A DNA stretch of 5,705 bases from Nitrospirota bacterium (GTDB lineage Bacteria > Nitrospinota_A > UBA7883 > JACRGQ01): positions 1 through 5,705 of the forward strand of contig JAJRYM010000062.1 in assembly GCA_024275775.1 (NCBI GenBank), written 5' to 3'. Positions 1 to 5,292 of the stretch are shown piece after piece. Below the pieces are notes generated by a model. It was not told the origin of the DNA, did no database searches, and saw nothing but the letters and a program-made list of their open reading frames with translations. The position numbers were made by a program, and so were the translations under genes. The stretch's first letter is position 1. Every line of letters begins with the position of its first letter.

Positions 1-677
1 TACTGATGACCGATATGGCGCACTTCGCCGGGATGGTCGCCACGGGGCTTCATCCGAGCCCGGTGCCTGTTTCGGATTTCGTAACCACCACCACGCACAA
101 AACGCTCAGAGGCCCGCGAGGCGGGATGATTTTATGCACTTCGGAATACGCCAAAGCACTCGATTCCGCCATCTTCCCCGGCATACAGGGAGGCCCGCTG
201 ATGCACGTAATCGCGGCCAAAGCGGTAGCGTTTAAACTCATTCAGGAACCATCGTTTAAAGATTATCAGGCGCAGATTCTCAAGAACGCCAAAGCGCTCG
301 CCGAAACGCTGAAGTCTGCCGGTTGCAGACTGGTAACCGGCGGGACGGACGTTCACCTCGTGCTGGTTGACCTCACGCCGAAAAACATTTCAGGAAAGAA
401 AGCGGAAAAGGCGCTCGAAAAAGCCGGCATCACGGTGAACAAAAACACCATACCGTTCGACACGCGGAAACCGATGGTAACAAGCGGCGTCCGCCTTGGC
501 ACGCCCGCCCTTACGAGCAGAGGAATGAAAGAAGACGAAATGCGGACAATCGGCGGCTGGATAGCCGAAATCGTGGACGACCCGGCAAACGAAGAACACC
601 ACGCCCGCGTCCGCAAACAGGTGAAAGAACTCTGCCTCTCCTTCCCCCTCTACTCGGACAGACTCCCCCACGCCTGA
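1..677 (+). CDS. glyA: Serine hydroxymethyltransferase, C-terminal half (5' end outside window)
   Basis: PLP-dependent cytosolic enzyme that interconverts serine + tetrahydrofolate and glycine + 5,10-methylenetetrahydrofolate; it is the main source of one-carbon units. The reading frame is open from the left edge (codon boundary at base 3), so the ATG at 6 is internal, not the start. The SHMT core is plain: TDMAHFAG, whose Asp and His contact PLP; VTTTTHKTLRGPRGG, with the Schiff-base lysine encoded at 99-101; and SGVRLGTPALTSRGMKE near the C-terminus, carrying the carboxylate-binding Arg. Spacing from the Asp to the lysine equals that of E. coli GlyA (D200 to K229). On that numbering about 197 residues are missing and the full protein is about 420 residues, normal for the family. 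The C-terminus is intact, ending in TGA. The gene is GC-rich, unlike the AT-rich genes that follow, and it converges on vsr across a 61-bp gap with no convincing terminator. Identity is very secure. Confidence 0.97.
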   Translation, partial: LMTDMAHFAGMVATGLHPSPVPVSDFVTTTTHKTLRGPRGGMILCTSEYAKALDSAIFPGIQGGPLMHVIAAKAVAFKLIQEPSFKDYQAQILKNAKALAETLKSAGCRLVTGGTDVHLVLVDLTPKNISGKKAEKALEKAGITVNKNTIPFDTRKPMVTSGVRLGTPALTSRGMKEDEMRTIGGWIAEIVDDPANEEHHARVRKQVKELCLSFPLYSDRLPHA

Positions 678-738
678 TCTCCAGCGCCCTCACCGCCGAC
701 TGCCAAGTGAATACCATCACTGAACAATATATTATTAA

Positions 739-1146
739 TTACGAAAGGAAGTTGGATAGCTTTCTTTCTAAAAATTTTACATTTTTAATTTGACACTCCC
801 AAATTAAACATATTTTCCAACCAAGCTTTCTTAACTTAATATTATTTTTTCTGTCTCTCCTTTTAGTACGTTCAATTTTTTCTCTCCAATAAGTAATGTT
901 TGATTTTGGCATATTTCTACCTCGTGGACAATTATGACCATGCCAAAAACATCCATTAACAAAAATTACTTTAAATTTGGAAGAAAAAACTATATCAGGA
1001 GTTCCAGGTAAATCATTGCGATGCAATCTATACCGGTATCCCATTTTAAATAATAGTTTTCGTACTGAAATTTCTGGAGCAGTATTTTTTCCTTTCACAA
1101 GAGACATTATTCGACTTCTCTCACTAGAAGAAAATATGTCTACCAT
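739..1146 (-). CDS. vsr: Very short patch repair endonuclease (Vsr)
   Basis: Strand-specific mismatch endonuclease that nicks 5' of the T in T:G mismatches arising from deaminated 5-methylcytosine, starting very-short-patch repair. At 135 residues it covers the whole family core but lacks most of the C-terminal tail of the 156-residue E. coli enzyme. Key positions fall on E. coli numbering: E25, D51 in LPGTPDIVF (catalytic, Mg2+), and C66, H69, H71, C73 in NGCFWHGHNC. C118 in IWEC matches E. coli C117 and completes the structural zinc site with C66, H71 and C73. Residue 64 is Asn where E. coli has His. The match in numbering supports the ATG at 1146, although the ribosome-binding site is weak. 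It lies 19 bp downstream of the restriction gene on the same strand, so the two are probably co-transcribed and perhaps translationally coupled. It is the most AT-rich gene here. Its partner would be the C5 methyltransferase at 2387-3307. Family assignment is firm; the sequence context it repairs is inferred. Confidence 0.95.
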   Translation of the reverse strand: MVDIFSSSERSRIMSLVKGKNTAPEISVRKLLFKMGYRYRLHRNDLPGTPDIVFSSKFKVIFVNGCFWHGHNCPRGRNMPKSNITYWREKIERTKRRDRKNNIKLRKLGWKICLIWECQIKNVKFLERKLSNFLS

Positions 1147-1165
1147 AATTACAAGAAACCGTTAT

Positions 1166-2248
1166 CTATTTTTCAAATAACTGAGAAGCTGTGAAATATA
1201 CTGTCGCATCGAACCTTCTTTCTGGGCTTAATTGTTTTTCACCGCCGTTTAAAATAATTTTGGTAAGAATTGACTTTGGAAGAACTGGCTTATAACGCCT
1301 TTGGGAGTTCATAAATGTACGCGTAACTTTTCCACCTGCTGCAAATTCTTTATCTGTTTGTTTGCCGAAAGACATTTCAGTATAAATAGCCTTAATATTC
1401 ACTCTGCCCCGCGTGGAAAATTCATATAAAAATCTAGCAAGTCTAGCGGAGCTTCTCATCCATCTATTGATGCCATCGTGATGATTATTTTCTTTGCGTG
1501 ATTTAGATAAAAATAATCTACATAAAGCAAAATCGCTCCAAATAAAAATATCAAAAGCATTCTCAGCAAGCTTTGGTTTTTTCCCCTCTGTTTTCCACAA
1601 AGGTTGCATTAAAAGAGGCTGTTGCAAATAGAATAATTGGCTATGAACAGCATCAATAGCATTGAGAATACTTTGTTTTCGAAGATTAATAGTCTCATGA
1701 CTATCCCAGTATTTAATATCTGAACACACAGGCTCAATAATACCTCTAACGTTATCTATATTATCACTAGTTGTTATTGAATGCGCCATACCAAGTGCCG
1801 CATAAATTGTCGTAGCTGGGCGGATTACTAACTCAGGGCCCCATTGATCCTCTTTCTCTTTTGAGGTTGAATCATCTGGGATCACCGTCAATTTTATTTC
1901 TAGCGGCCTAATATATTGCTCATTATGTTTGATGACCAAATCTATATTACCTATATCATCGTAGGCATAAGGTGAGTATGGTTCGAATTTAGATTCAAAA
2001 GCAAAAAAAAGATCTTTATTTTTCACTTCTTTTTTTATTCCAAAAATATCATTAAATGAAATTTCCGATACTTCTACCTCAAGGTGTTTATTGATATGAA
2101 GGTATACAGCTTTGATATTTTGGTCACGCATGTAACATGAAAGAGCGACGGGGAAGGTACTATTAAACTGATTTTTTCCCCACAACTCATTTCCCGCGCG
2201 ATTGCTGTGATGTATGCCGTAAAGGCTTGGCGGATTTTCCTTTTTCAT
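1166..2248 (-). CDS. Type II restriction endonuclease, HindVP-like family
   Basis: Predicted restriction endonuclease of 360 residues. The N-terminus carries the block SLYGIHHSNR followed by WGKNQFNSTFPVAL (residues 8-36), which I recognise from the HindVP restriction enzyme family (Pfam RE_HindVP; the founder cuts GRCGYC). A PD-(D/E)xK nuclease core fits residues 97-121: D103 in IDLVI, then E117 and K119 in PLEIKLT. The C-terminal two-thirds has no motif I know. The ATG at 2248 is preceded by AGGAG (2252-2256) with a 3-nt spacer, a little tight but the only clear site. The gene is transcribed away from the methyltransferase and is followed 19 bp later by vsr. Composition is AT-rich, matching the rest of the module and unlike the flanks. 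The frame is intact and the catalytic triad present, so the enzyme looks functional. Being the nuclease partner of the adjacent methyltransferase is strongly implied by context; the exact cleavage site is inferred from family membership, which I recalled rather than searched. Confidence 0.87.
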   Translation of the reverse strand: MKKENPPSLYGIHHSNRAGNELWGKNQFNSTFPVALSCYMRDQNIKAVYLHINKHLEVEVSEISFNDIFGIKKEVKNKDLFFAFESKFEPYSPYAYDDIGNIDLVIKHNEQYIRPLEIKLTVIPDDSTSKEKEDQWGPELVIRPATTIYAALGMAHSITTSDNIDNVRGIIEPVCSDIKYWDSHETINLRKQSILNAIDAVHSQLFYLQQPLLMQPLWKTEGKKPKLAENAFDIFIWSDFALCRLFLSKSRKENNHHDGINRWMRSSARLARFLYEFSTRGRVNIKAIYTEMSFGKQTDKEFAAGGKVTRTFMNSQRRYKPVLPKSILTKIILNGGEKQLSPERRFDATVYFTASQLFEK

Positions 2249-2251
2249 GCG

Positions 2252-2256
2252 CTCCT
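2252..2256 (-). promoter_or_regulatory. Ribosome-binding site of the restriction gene
   Basis: AGGAG read on the minus strand, 3 nt before the ATG at 2248. This core Shine-Dalgarno match fixes the start of the restriction gene. Confidence 0.6.
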
Positions 2257-2292
2257 AAATCAGGTATTGTGAATATTAATTTCAGAGGTAAG

Positions 2293-2319
2293 ATTATACA
2301 AAACTACATTAACAGTCAA
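2293..2319 (-). promoter_or_regulatory. Predicted promoter for restriction gene and vsr
   Basis: On the minus strand a TTGACT -35 box (2319-2314) is followed after 15 bp by a perfect TATAAT -10 box (2298-2293). The spacer is shorter than the optimal 17 bp, so the promoter may be weaker than the opposing one for the methyltransferase. Transcription would begin near 2286 and leave a leader of roughly 37 nt before the ATG at 2248. Confidence 0.55.
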
Positions 2320-2337
2320 AAAATAGATAATCTCTCA

Positions 2338-2366
2338 TTGACTTAAATAAAATTTTTTATTATAAT
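2338..2366 (+). promoter_or_regulatory. Predicted strong promoter for the methyltransferase gene
   Basis: TTGACT (2338-2343) and a perfect TATAAT (2361-2366) are separated by exactly 17 bp, so the hexamers match the housekeeping sigma-70 consensus in 11 of 12 positions with optimal spacing. The spacer is AT-rich. The predicted start near 2373 gives a leader of only about 14 nt, just enough for the GGTGAG ribosome-binding sequence at 2379-2384. A strong methyltransferase promoter facing a weaker nuclease promoter suits an R-M system that must protect before it cuts. Confidence 0.75.
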
Positions 2367-2386
2367 TATTAACAAAGTGGTGAGAA

Positions 2387-3307
2387 ATGAAGGTTGTTGA
2401 TTTATTCGCTGGATGCGGCGGAATGTCTCTCGGGTTCCAAAAGGCGGGCTTTGACATTCAAGCCGCGTATGAACTTTGGGAACCCGCAATTAAATGCTAC
2501 CAAAATAATTTCAAACATCCTATCTATCAAACCGACCTGAGAAATATTGATCTTGTTGTAAAACATATTAGCCAATTCGCCCCAGATATGATCATAGGTG
2601 GCCCACCTTGCCAAGATTTCTCTCATGCGGGCAAACGAAATGAAGGCTCTAACGCGAACTTAACCATTGTATTCGCAGAAATAATTACAAGGGTCAAGCC
2701 TACATGGATTGTAATGGAGAATGTTGACAGAGCTAAACATAGCGGTGCGTATGCCTCTGCAAAAGGAATTCTTAATGACGCAGGCTACGGCTTAACAGAA
2801 AGAGTTTTAGATGCAAGCCTTTGCGGTGTCCCTCAGCGGCGTAAACGCCTTTTTTGCGTTGGTTGTTTAGGTGAAATAGATAATTTTTTAGGAGGATATT
2901 TAGACTTTAATCTCGCTTGTAAACCGATGTCAATTCGAGAATGTTTAGGCGATGAGCTGGGCATTCAATATTATTATCGTCATCCCCGTAATTATTCCAG
3001 AAGAGCTATTTTTTCAATTGATGAGCCTGCGCCAACAATCAGAGGTGTTAATAGACCTGTGCCTAAAGGATATCTTGGGCACCCTGGGGACCCAATACCT
3101 GTTTCTTCAAATATAAGACCATTAACAACACTTGAAAGAGCTCGCATTCAAACATTCCCAGCAAGTTTCATTTGGACAGGCTCCAAAACTGCTTTAGAAC
3201 AAATAATTGGCAATGCTGTCCCAGTCGAGCTTGCTTCATTTGTTGCGAATGCTATTAATAATTATTCTCAAAAACCCAGTAAACAGCTCGTAGCATCTGC
3301 TGATTAA
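2387..3307 (+). CDS. DNA (cytosine-5-)-methyltransferase of a type II R-M system
   Basis: Transfers a methyl group from S-adenosylmethionine to C5 of cytosine within its target, shielding host DNA from the neighbouring endonuclease. The 306-residue protein shows the canonical C5-MTase order: motif I VDLFAGCGGMSLGF (residues 4-17, AdoMet binding); motif IV GGPPCQDFS (71-79) with catalytic C75; motif VI ENV (111-113); motif VIII QRRKRLF (150-156); a compact target-recognition region of about 85 residues (160-245) containing PAPTIRGVNRPVPKGYLGHP; motif IX RPLTTLERARIQTFP (244-258); and motif X IGNAVP (274-279). Length and recognition region resemble the GRCGYC enzymes (M.HindV, M.HgiDI) as I recall them, agreeing with the HindVP-like nuclease. 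It begins directly at motif I, with no N-terminal helix-turn-helix extension of the kind used for autoregulation. The ATG at 2387 follows GGTGAG (2379-2384). Composition is AT-rich but less extreme than vsr. Function is certain; target is inferred. Confidence 0.96.
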   Translation: MKVVDLFAGCGGMSLGFQKAGFDIQAAYELWEPAIKCYQNNFKHPIYQTDLRNIDLVVKHISQFAPDMIIGGPPCQDFSHAGKRNEGSNANLTIVFAEIITRVKPTWIVMENVDRAKHSGAYASAKGILNDAGYGLTERVLDASLCGVPQRRKRLFCVGCLGEIDNFLGGYLDFNLACKPMSIRECLGDELGIQYYYRHPRNYSRRAIFSIDEPAPTIRGVNRPVPKGYLGHPGDPIPVSSNIRPLTTLERARIQTFPASFIWTGSKTALEQIIGNAVPVELASFVANAINNYSQKPSKQLVASAD

Positions 3308-3349
3308 GTAAATACAGATATAGCTTAATGGCGAACGGTTTCAGAATAA

Positions 3350-3730
3350 TCAGGCGGAGTAGCCGAGGACGTCACGGACGGCTATTTCAATCTTTTCCAT
3401 CAAGCGGGGCGTAACTCTGGCAAGCACGCGGGATTTAAGCCGCCGGTTGTCTATGGCTCTCAACTGGTCTATCAGTAAATCGGAATCTTTCGGCAGTTTT
3501 CCCTGCTGTCTGACCCTGATTCTTAAAGGTTCGGCGTCTTCGATAATGTTGGTGGTGAGCGGAATGATTATCGTTGAAGGATGCCCGGCATCAAGAAGGG
3601 CCTGACTCTGAAATATAAGTACGGGGCGGGTCTTGCCGGGTTCCGTACCGCCCGCTGGGTTAAGATTGGCGTACCTTATTTCGCCCCGCTTAATCGCCCG
3701 CATCCTCCTCGAACTTTGCGAACTCGGCAT
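3350..3730 (-). CDS. MazF/PemK-family toxin (endoribonuclease)
   Basis: Toxin of a type II toxin-antitoxin pair; family members are sequence-specific ribonucleases that stop translation. The 126 residues hold the family signature: KRGEIRYANLNPAGG (residues 14-28), then EPGKTRPVLIFQ (30-41) with the conserved Arg35, then IIIPLTTN (54-61) with the conserved Thr pair, and a C-terminal DQLRAIDNRRL segment (88-98) typical of PemK-like proteins. Two starts are possible. The ATG at 3730 has GAAGG three nt upstream and gives a 41-bp overlap with the antitoxin gene. The ATG at 3703 (Met10) lies nearer the usual family N-terminus, but its GAGGAGG abuts the start codon with no spacer. The overlap implies translational coupling to the antitoxin. 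Its 3' end converges on the methyltransferase gene with a 42-bp gap. GC content is well above that of the R-M genes, so it was probably not acquired with them. The RNA target is unknown. Confidence 0.93.
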   Translation of the reverse strand: MPSSQSSRRMRAIKRGEIRYANLNPAGGTEPGKTRPVLIFQSQALLDAGHPSTIIIPLTTNIIEDAEPLRIRVRQQGKLPKDSDLLIDQLRAIDNRRLKSRVLARVTPRLMEKIEIAVRDVLGYSA

Positions 3731-3926
3731 TTACCTTCATGCTTTCCCGCCTGACTTTCAGGCTGGCTTCCCGCAGACGTTTTCTCTTTTCCGCCTCAAG
3801 AGTTTTGCGGATAGATTCCTCCAGCGTTTCCCGGATAAAGGAAGATCTGGAAAGTTTTTTGTTTTTGGCTATCCTGTCGGCGTCCTTTAAAAGCTTTTCC
3901 GACAGCCTGATGGTCAATACGCTCAT
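3690..3926 (-). CDS. Ribbon-helix-helix antitoxin
   Basis: DNA-binding antitoxin and likely operon repressor, partner of the overlapping MazF/PemK toxin. The 78 residues divide into an N-terminal ribbon-helix-helix domain and a charged tail. The domain has a strand SVLTIRLS (2-9), helix A (9-23), the turn LSRSS (25-29) and helix B FIRETLEESIRKTL (30-43), the CopG/Arc-type arrangement. The tail (44-78) is rich in Lys, Arg and Glu, probably a helix that wraps the toxin and is degraded when the cell is stressed. The ATG at 3926 has a strong ribosome-binding site, AAGGAG (3940-3935), with an 8-nt spacer. It is the first gene of a minus-strand operon and the toxin starts inside its 3' end, the usual antitoxin-first order. 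Repeated GTATTAC sequences upstream are candidate binding sites for this protein. The partner relationship is strongly supported by position; the exact family name is not resolved. Confidence 0.9.
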   Translation of the reverse strand: MSVLTIRLSEKLLKDADRIAKNKKLSRSSFIRETLEESIRKTLEAEKRKRLREASLKVRRESMKVNAEFAKFEEDAGD

Positions 3927-3934
3927 TACGTCAT

Positions 3935-3940
3935 CTCCTT
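3935..3940 (-). promoter_or_regulatory. Ribosome-binding site of the antitoxin gene
   Basis: AAGGAG on the minus strand, 8 nt before the ATG at 3926. It is near-consensus and sets the antitoxin start. It is clearly better than either candidate site for the toxin, consistent with higher antitoxin synthesis. Confidence 0.7.
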
Positions 3941-3942
3941 TT

Positions 3943-3976
3943 GTATTACTATAACGTATTACAAAAACATCTCCAA
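3943..3976 (-). promoter_or_regulatory. Toxin-antitoxin operon promoter with repeated operator
   Basis: GTATTAC occurs twice, at 3943-3949 and 3956-3962, 13 bp apart centre to centre. Each copy is a near-palindrome of the form GTA-N-TAC. A minus-strand -10 candidate TATAGT (3953-3948) lies between and across the repeats, with a weak -35 candidate TTGGAG (3976-3971) at 17 bp. Ribbon-helix-helix antitoxins bind as dimers to tandem short sites over their own promoter, so these repeats are the natural operator candidates. The repeats are seen directly; the promoter boxes and repressor binding are inferred. Confidence 0.5.
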
Positions 3977-4171
3977 ACGGACATCATCGCAAGGGCTCCA
4001 AAGATACCGAAGGTCCCGCCTTGGCGGGATGGTGATCTCATGGGAAGGGAGAGATTGCCACGCCATAGTCCAGCTTTTTAGTGAGACGAAGGCGGGAGAT
4101 GGCCACGACCCCGCCAAAGGCGGTGTCTCGCCATGACACGGAAGTGGCGCAAACTACGACAAACGGTTTTT
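3977..4171. repeat. Gene-free stretch with REP-like inverted and direct repeats
   Basis: No credible gene. A perfect short palindrome CCCGCC-TT-GGCGGG lies at 4015-4028. GAGATTGCCACG (4051-4062) is repeated with one change as GAGATGGCCACG (4096-4107). The second copy opens a composite hairpin: TGGC (4100-4103) pairs with GCCA (4130-4133), enclosing GACCCCGCC (4107-4115) and GGCGGTGTC (4119-4127) around an AAA loop, 8 of 9 pairs matching. The form, with a GAGATTGCCACG end and the reverse complement of a TGTCATGGCGAG end, resembles extragenic repeats scattered through many GC-rich bacterial genomes. Whether it is multicopy here cannot be judged from one window. Confidence 0.6.
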
Positions 4172-4208
4172 AAAAAATATATTCTCCCCTTCTTTAATAA
4201 GGGGAGAA
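4172..4208 (-). terminator. Rho-independent terminator of the dNK-panB operon
   Basis: A perfect 10-bp stem, TTCTCCCCTT (4182-4191) with AAGGGGAGAA (4199-4208), encloses a 7-nt loop. Read on the minus strand it is followed by TATA and six T (4177-4172), so it stops transcripts coming from panB. The plus-strand side has no T-run. It lies about 125 bp beyond the panB stop codon. Confidence 0.75.
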
Positions 4209-4235
4209 AACGCGCCTCAGGCGCGTAAAGAGGGG
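4186..4235. repeat. Inverted repeat overlapping the terminator
   Basis: CGCGCC-TCA-GGCGCG (4211-4225) is a tight 6-bp hairpin, extendable by an A/T pair. Around it CCCCTTCTTTA (4186-4196) can pair with TAAAGAGGGG (4226-4235) apart from one bulged base. That outer stem would compete with the terminator stem, which shares its left arm. The layout resembles a small mobile or extragenic repeat that has supplied a terminator. Pairing is seen in the sequence; any switching is speculation. Confidence 0.45.
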
Positions 4236-4332
4236 TTCTTCCTTATTTCCTTTTTTTAAATAAAGGACAACCCTTCCACCACGCCAAGGGAAGGATTTCC
4301 TCATGGTATGAGATGACTGGGGGTGGGTGGGA

Positions 4333-5187
4333 TTATCCGCGTTTTTTGGGGGTGTCGGCGCCGACCACCTTTAAGCTGACCTTCGGAGACGGTTTGTAGG
4401 TATGTTCAACCGAAGGGAACTCTCCATCCCGAACTTCGCCGATGTATTTTTCGAAAGCTTGCCTTACAACACCGGCAACGTCGGCGTATCGTTTAACGAA
4501 CCTCGGCGTTCTTCCGCTGATGCCAAGCATATCCTGTAAAACGAGTATCTGCCCGCCGCAATCCGGCCCCGCGCCGATGCCGATTGTCGGTATATCCAGC
4601 TCGGCAGTTACCGCCTGCGCGAGATCCACCGGCACCGCTTCGATAACAACCGAAAAAGCTCCGGCCGACTGCACCGCCCGCGCGTCCGCCAGCACCTGCC
4701 TGGCCGACTGCGATTTTCTGCCCTGCACTTTGTACCCGCCTAGCGCGTGAACCGACTGCGGAGTAAGCCCGACGTGCCCCATCACCGGTATCCCGGCCGA
4801 GACAATCTTCTCTATCGTCTCCGCCATGCTCCGCCCGCCTTCCAGCTTGACGGCATGCGCCCCGCCTTCCTTAACGAGGCGACCGGCGTTTTCGAGCGCC
4901 TTTTCCGGCGAAACCTGAAACGACATAAACGGCATATCGGCCACGACCATCGCCCGCTTGACGGCCGACGAAACGGCGCGGGTGTGATGAATCATCTCCT
5001 CCATCGTCACTGAAAGGGTATCGGAACGGCCAAGCACCGCCATGCCTACGGAATCGCCCACGAGGGTAATATCAACGCCCGCGTCGTCCATCATCTCGGC
5101 GAAAGGGGCGTCGTAAGCTGTAAGCGCGGTTATCTTCCGGCCTTCATGTTTCTGTTTGGCGATGCTGAGGGTCGTTACCTTATCCAT
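4333..5187 (-). CDS. panB: 3-methyl-2-oxobutanoate hydroxymethyltransferase
   Basis: First committed step of pantothenate (coenzyme A) synthesis: transfers a hydroxymethyl group from 5,10-methylenetetrahydrofolate to 3-methyl-2-oxobutanoate, giving 2-dehydropantoate. Cytosolic TIM-barrel enzyme needing Mg2+. I chose the ATG at 5187 because GGAG (5197-5194) sits 6 nt upstream; in-frame ATGs at 5193 and 5199 lack a good site. From this start, motif residues match E. coli numbering: D45 in VGDSVGM and D84 in ADMPFMSF (metal ligands), K114 and E116 in VKLEGG (E. coli K112/E114) and the catalytic base E183 in VIEAVP (E. coli E181). HVGLTPQS and GIGAG are also typical. At 284 residues it is about 20 longer than E. 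coli PanB, the excess being a C-terminal tail rich in Lys, Pro and Ser. It follows the deoxynucleoside kinase gene by 105 bp on the same strand. No panC follows within the window; a terminator closes the unit. Confidence 0.97.
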   Translation of the reverse strand: MDKVTTLSIAKQKHEGRKITALTAYDAPFAEMMDDAGVDITLVGDSVGMAVLGRSDTLSVTMEEMIHHTRAVSSAVKRAMVVADMPFMSFQVSPEKALENAGRLVKEGGAHAVKLEGGRSMAETIEKIVSAGIPVMGHVGLTPQSVHALGGYKVQGRKSQSARQVLADARAVQSAGAFSVVIEAVPVDLAQAVTAELDIPTIGIGAGPDCGGQILVLQDMLGISGRTPRFVKRYADVAGVVRQAFEKYIGEVRDGEFPSVEHTYKPSPKVSLKVVGADTPKKRG

Positions 5188-5292
5188 TTTCATCTCCATG
5201 CGGATTCGATGGAGACGGCAATCGCTAAGAAAGCGCGCCGGCTGTGGTCGCGGCGGCGTCAGTCGTACGGCGGAATTCCCGTCCCGGTCAAA

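Noticed and set aside
353..671. Long minus-strand open frames within glyA.
   Set aside because: They are antisense to a clearly conserved SHMT sequence, have no recognisable motif, and are expected in GC-rich coding DNA.
706..721. Hairpin AGTGA-ATACCA-TCACT between glyA and vsr as a bidirectional terminator.
   Set aside because: The stem is only 5 bp and neither side is followed by a T-run, so it is not a convincing terminator.
977..1180. Plus-strand open frame across vsr and the nuclease end, as a possible controller gene for the R-M system.
   Set aside because: It lies antisense to conserved Vsr residues, shows no helix-turn-helix and is not upstream of either R-M gene.
3316..3340. tRNA-like string TAGCTTAATGG after the methyltransferase gene, possibly a D-arm or an integration remnant.
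   Set aside because: The following bases do not close a D-stem, and no anticodon arm, T-arm (GTTCGA) or acceptor pairing follows; resemblance by chance.
4272..4294. CCTTCC/GGAAGG inverted repeat downstream of panB as a first terminator.
   Set aside because: A 6-bp stem with an 11-nt loop and no adjacent T-run on the minus strand; the 4182-4208 structure is far better.
4442..5013. Plus-strand open frames within panB.
   Set aside because: Antisense shadows of the conserved panB frame with no family features or ribosome-binding sites.
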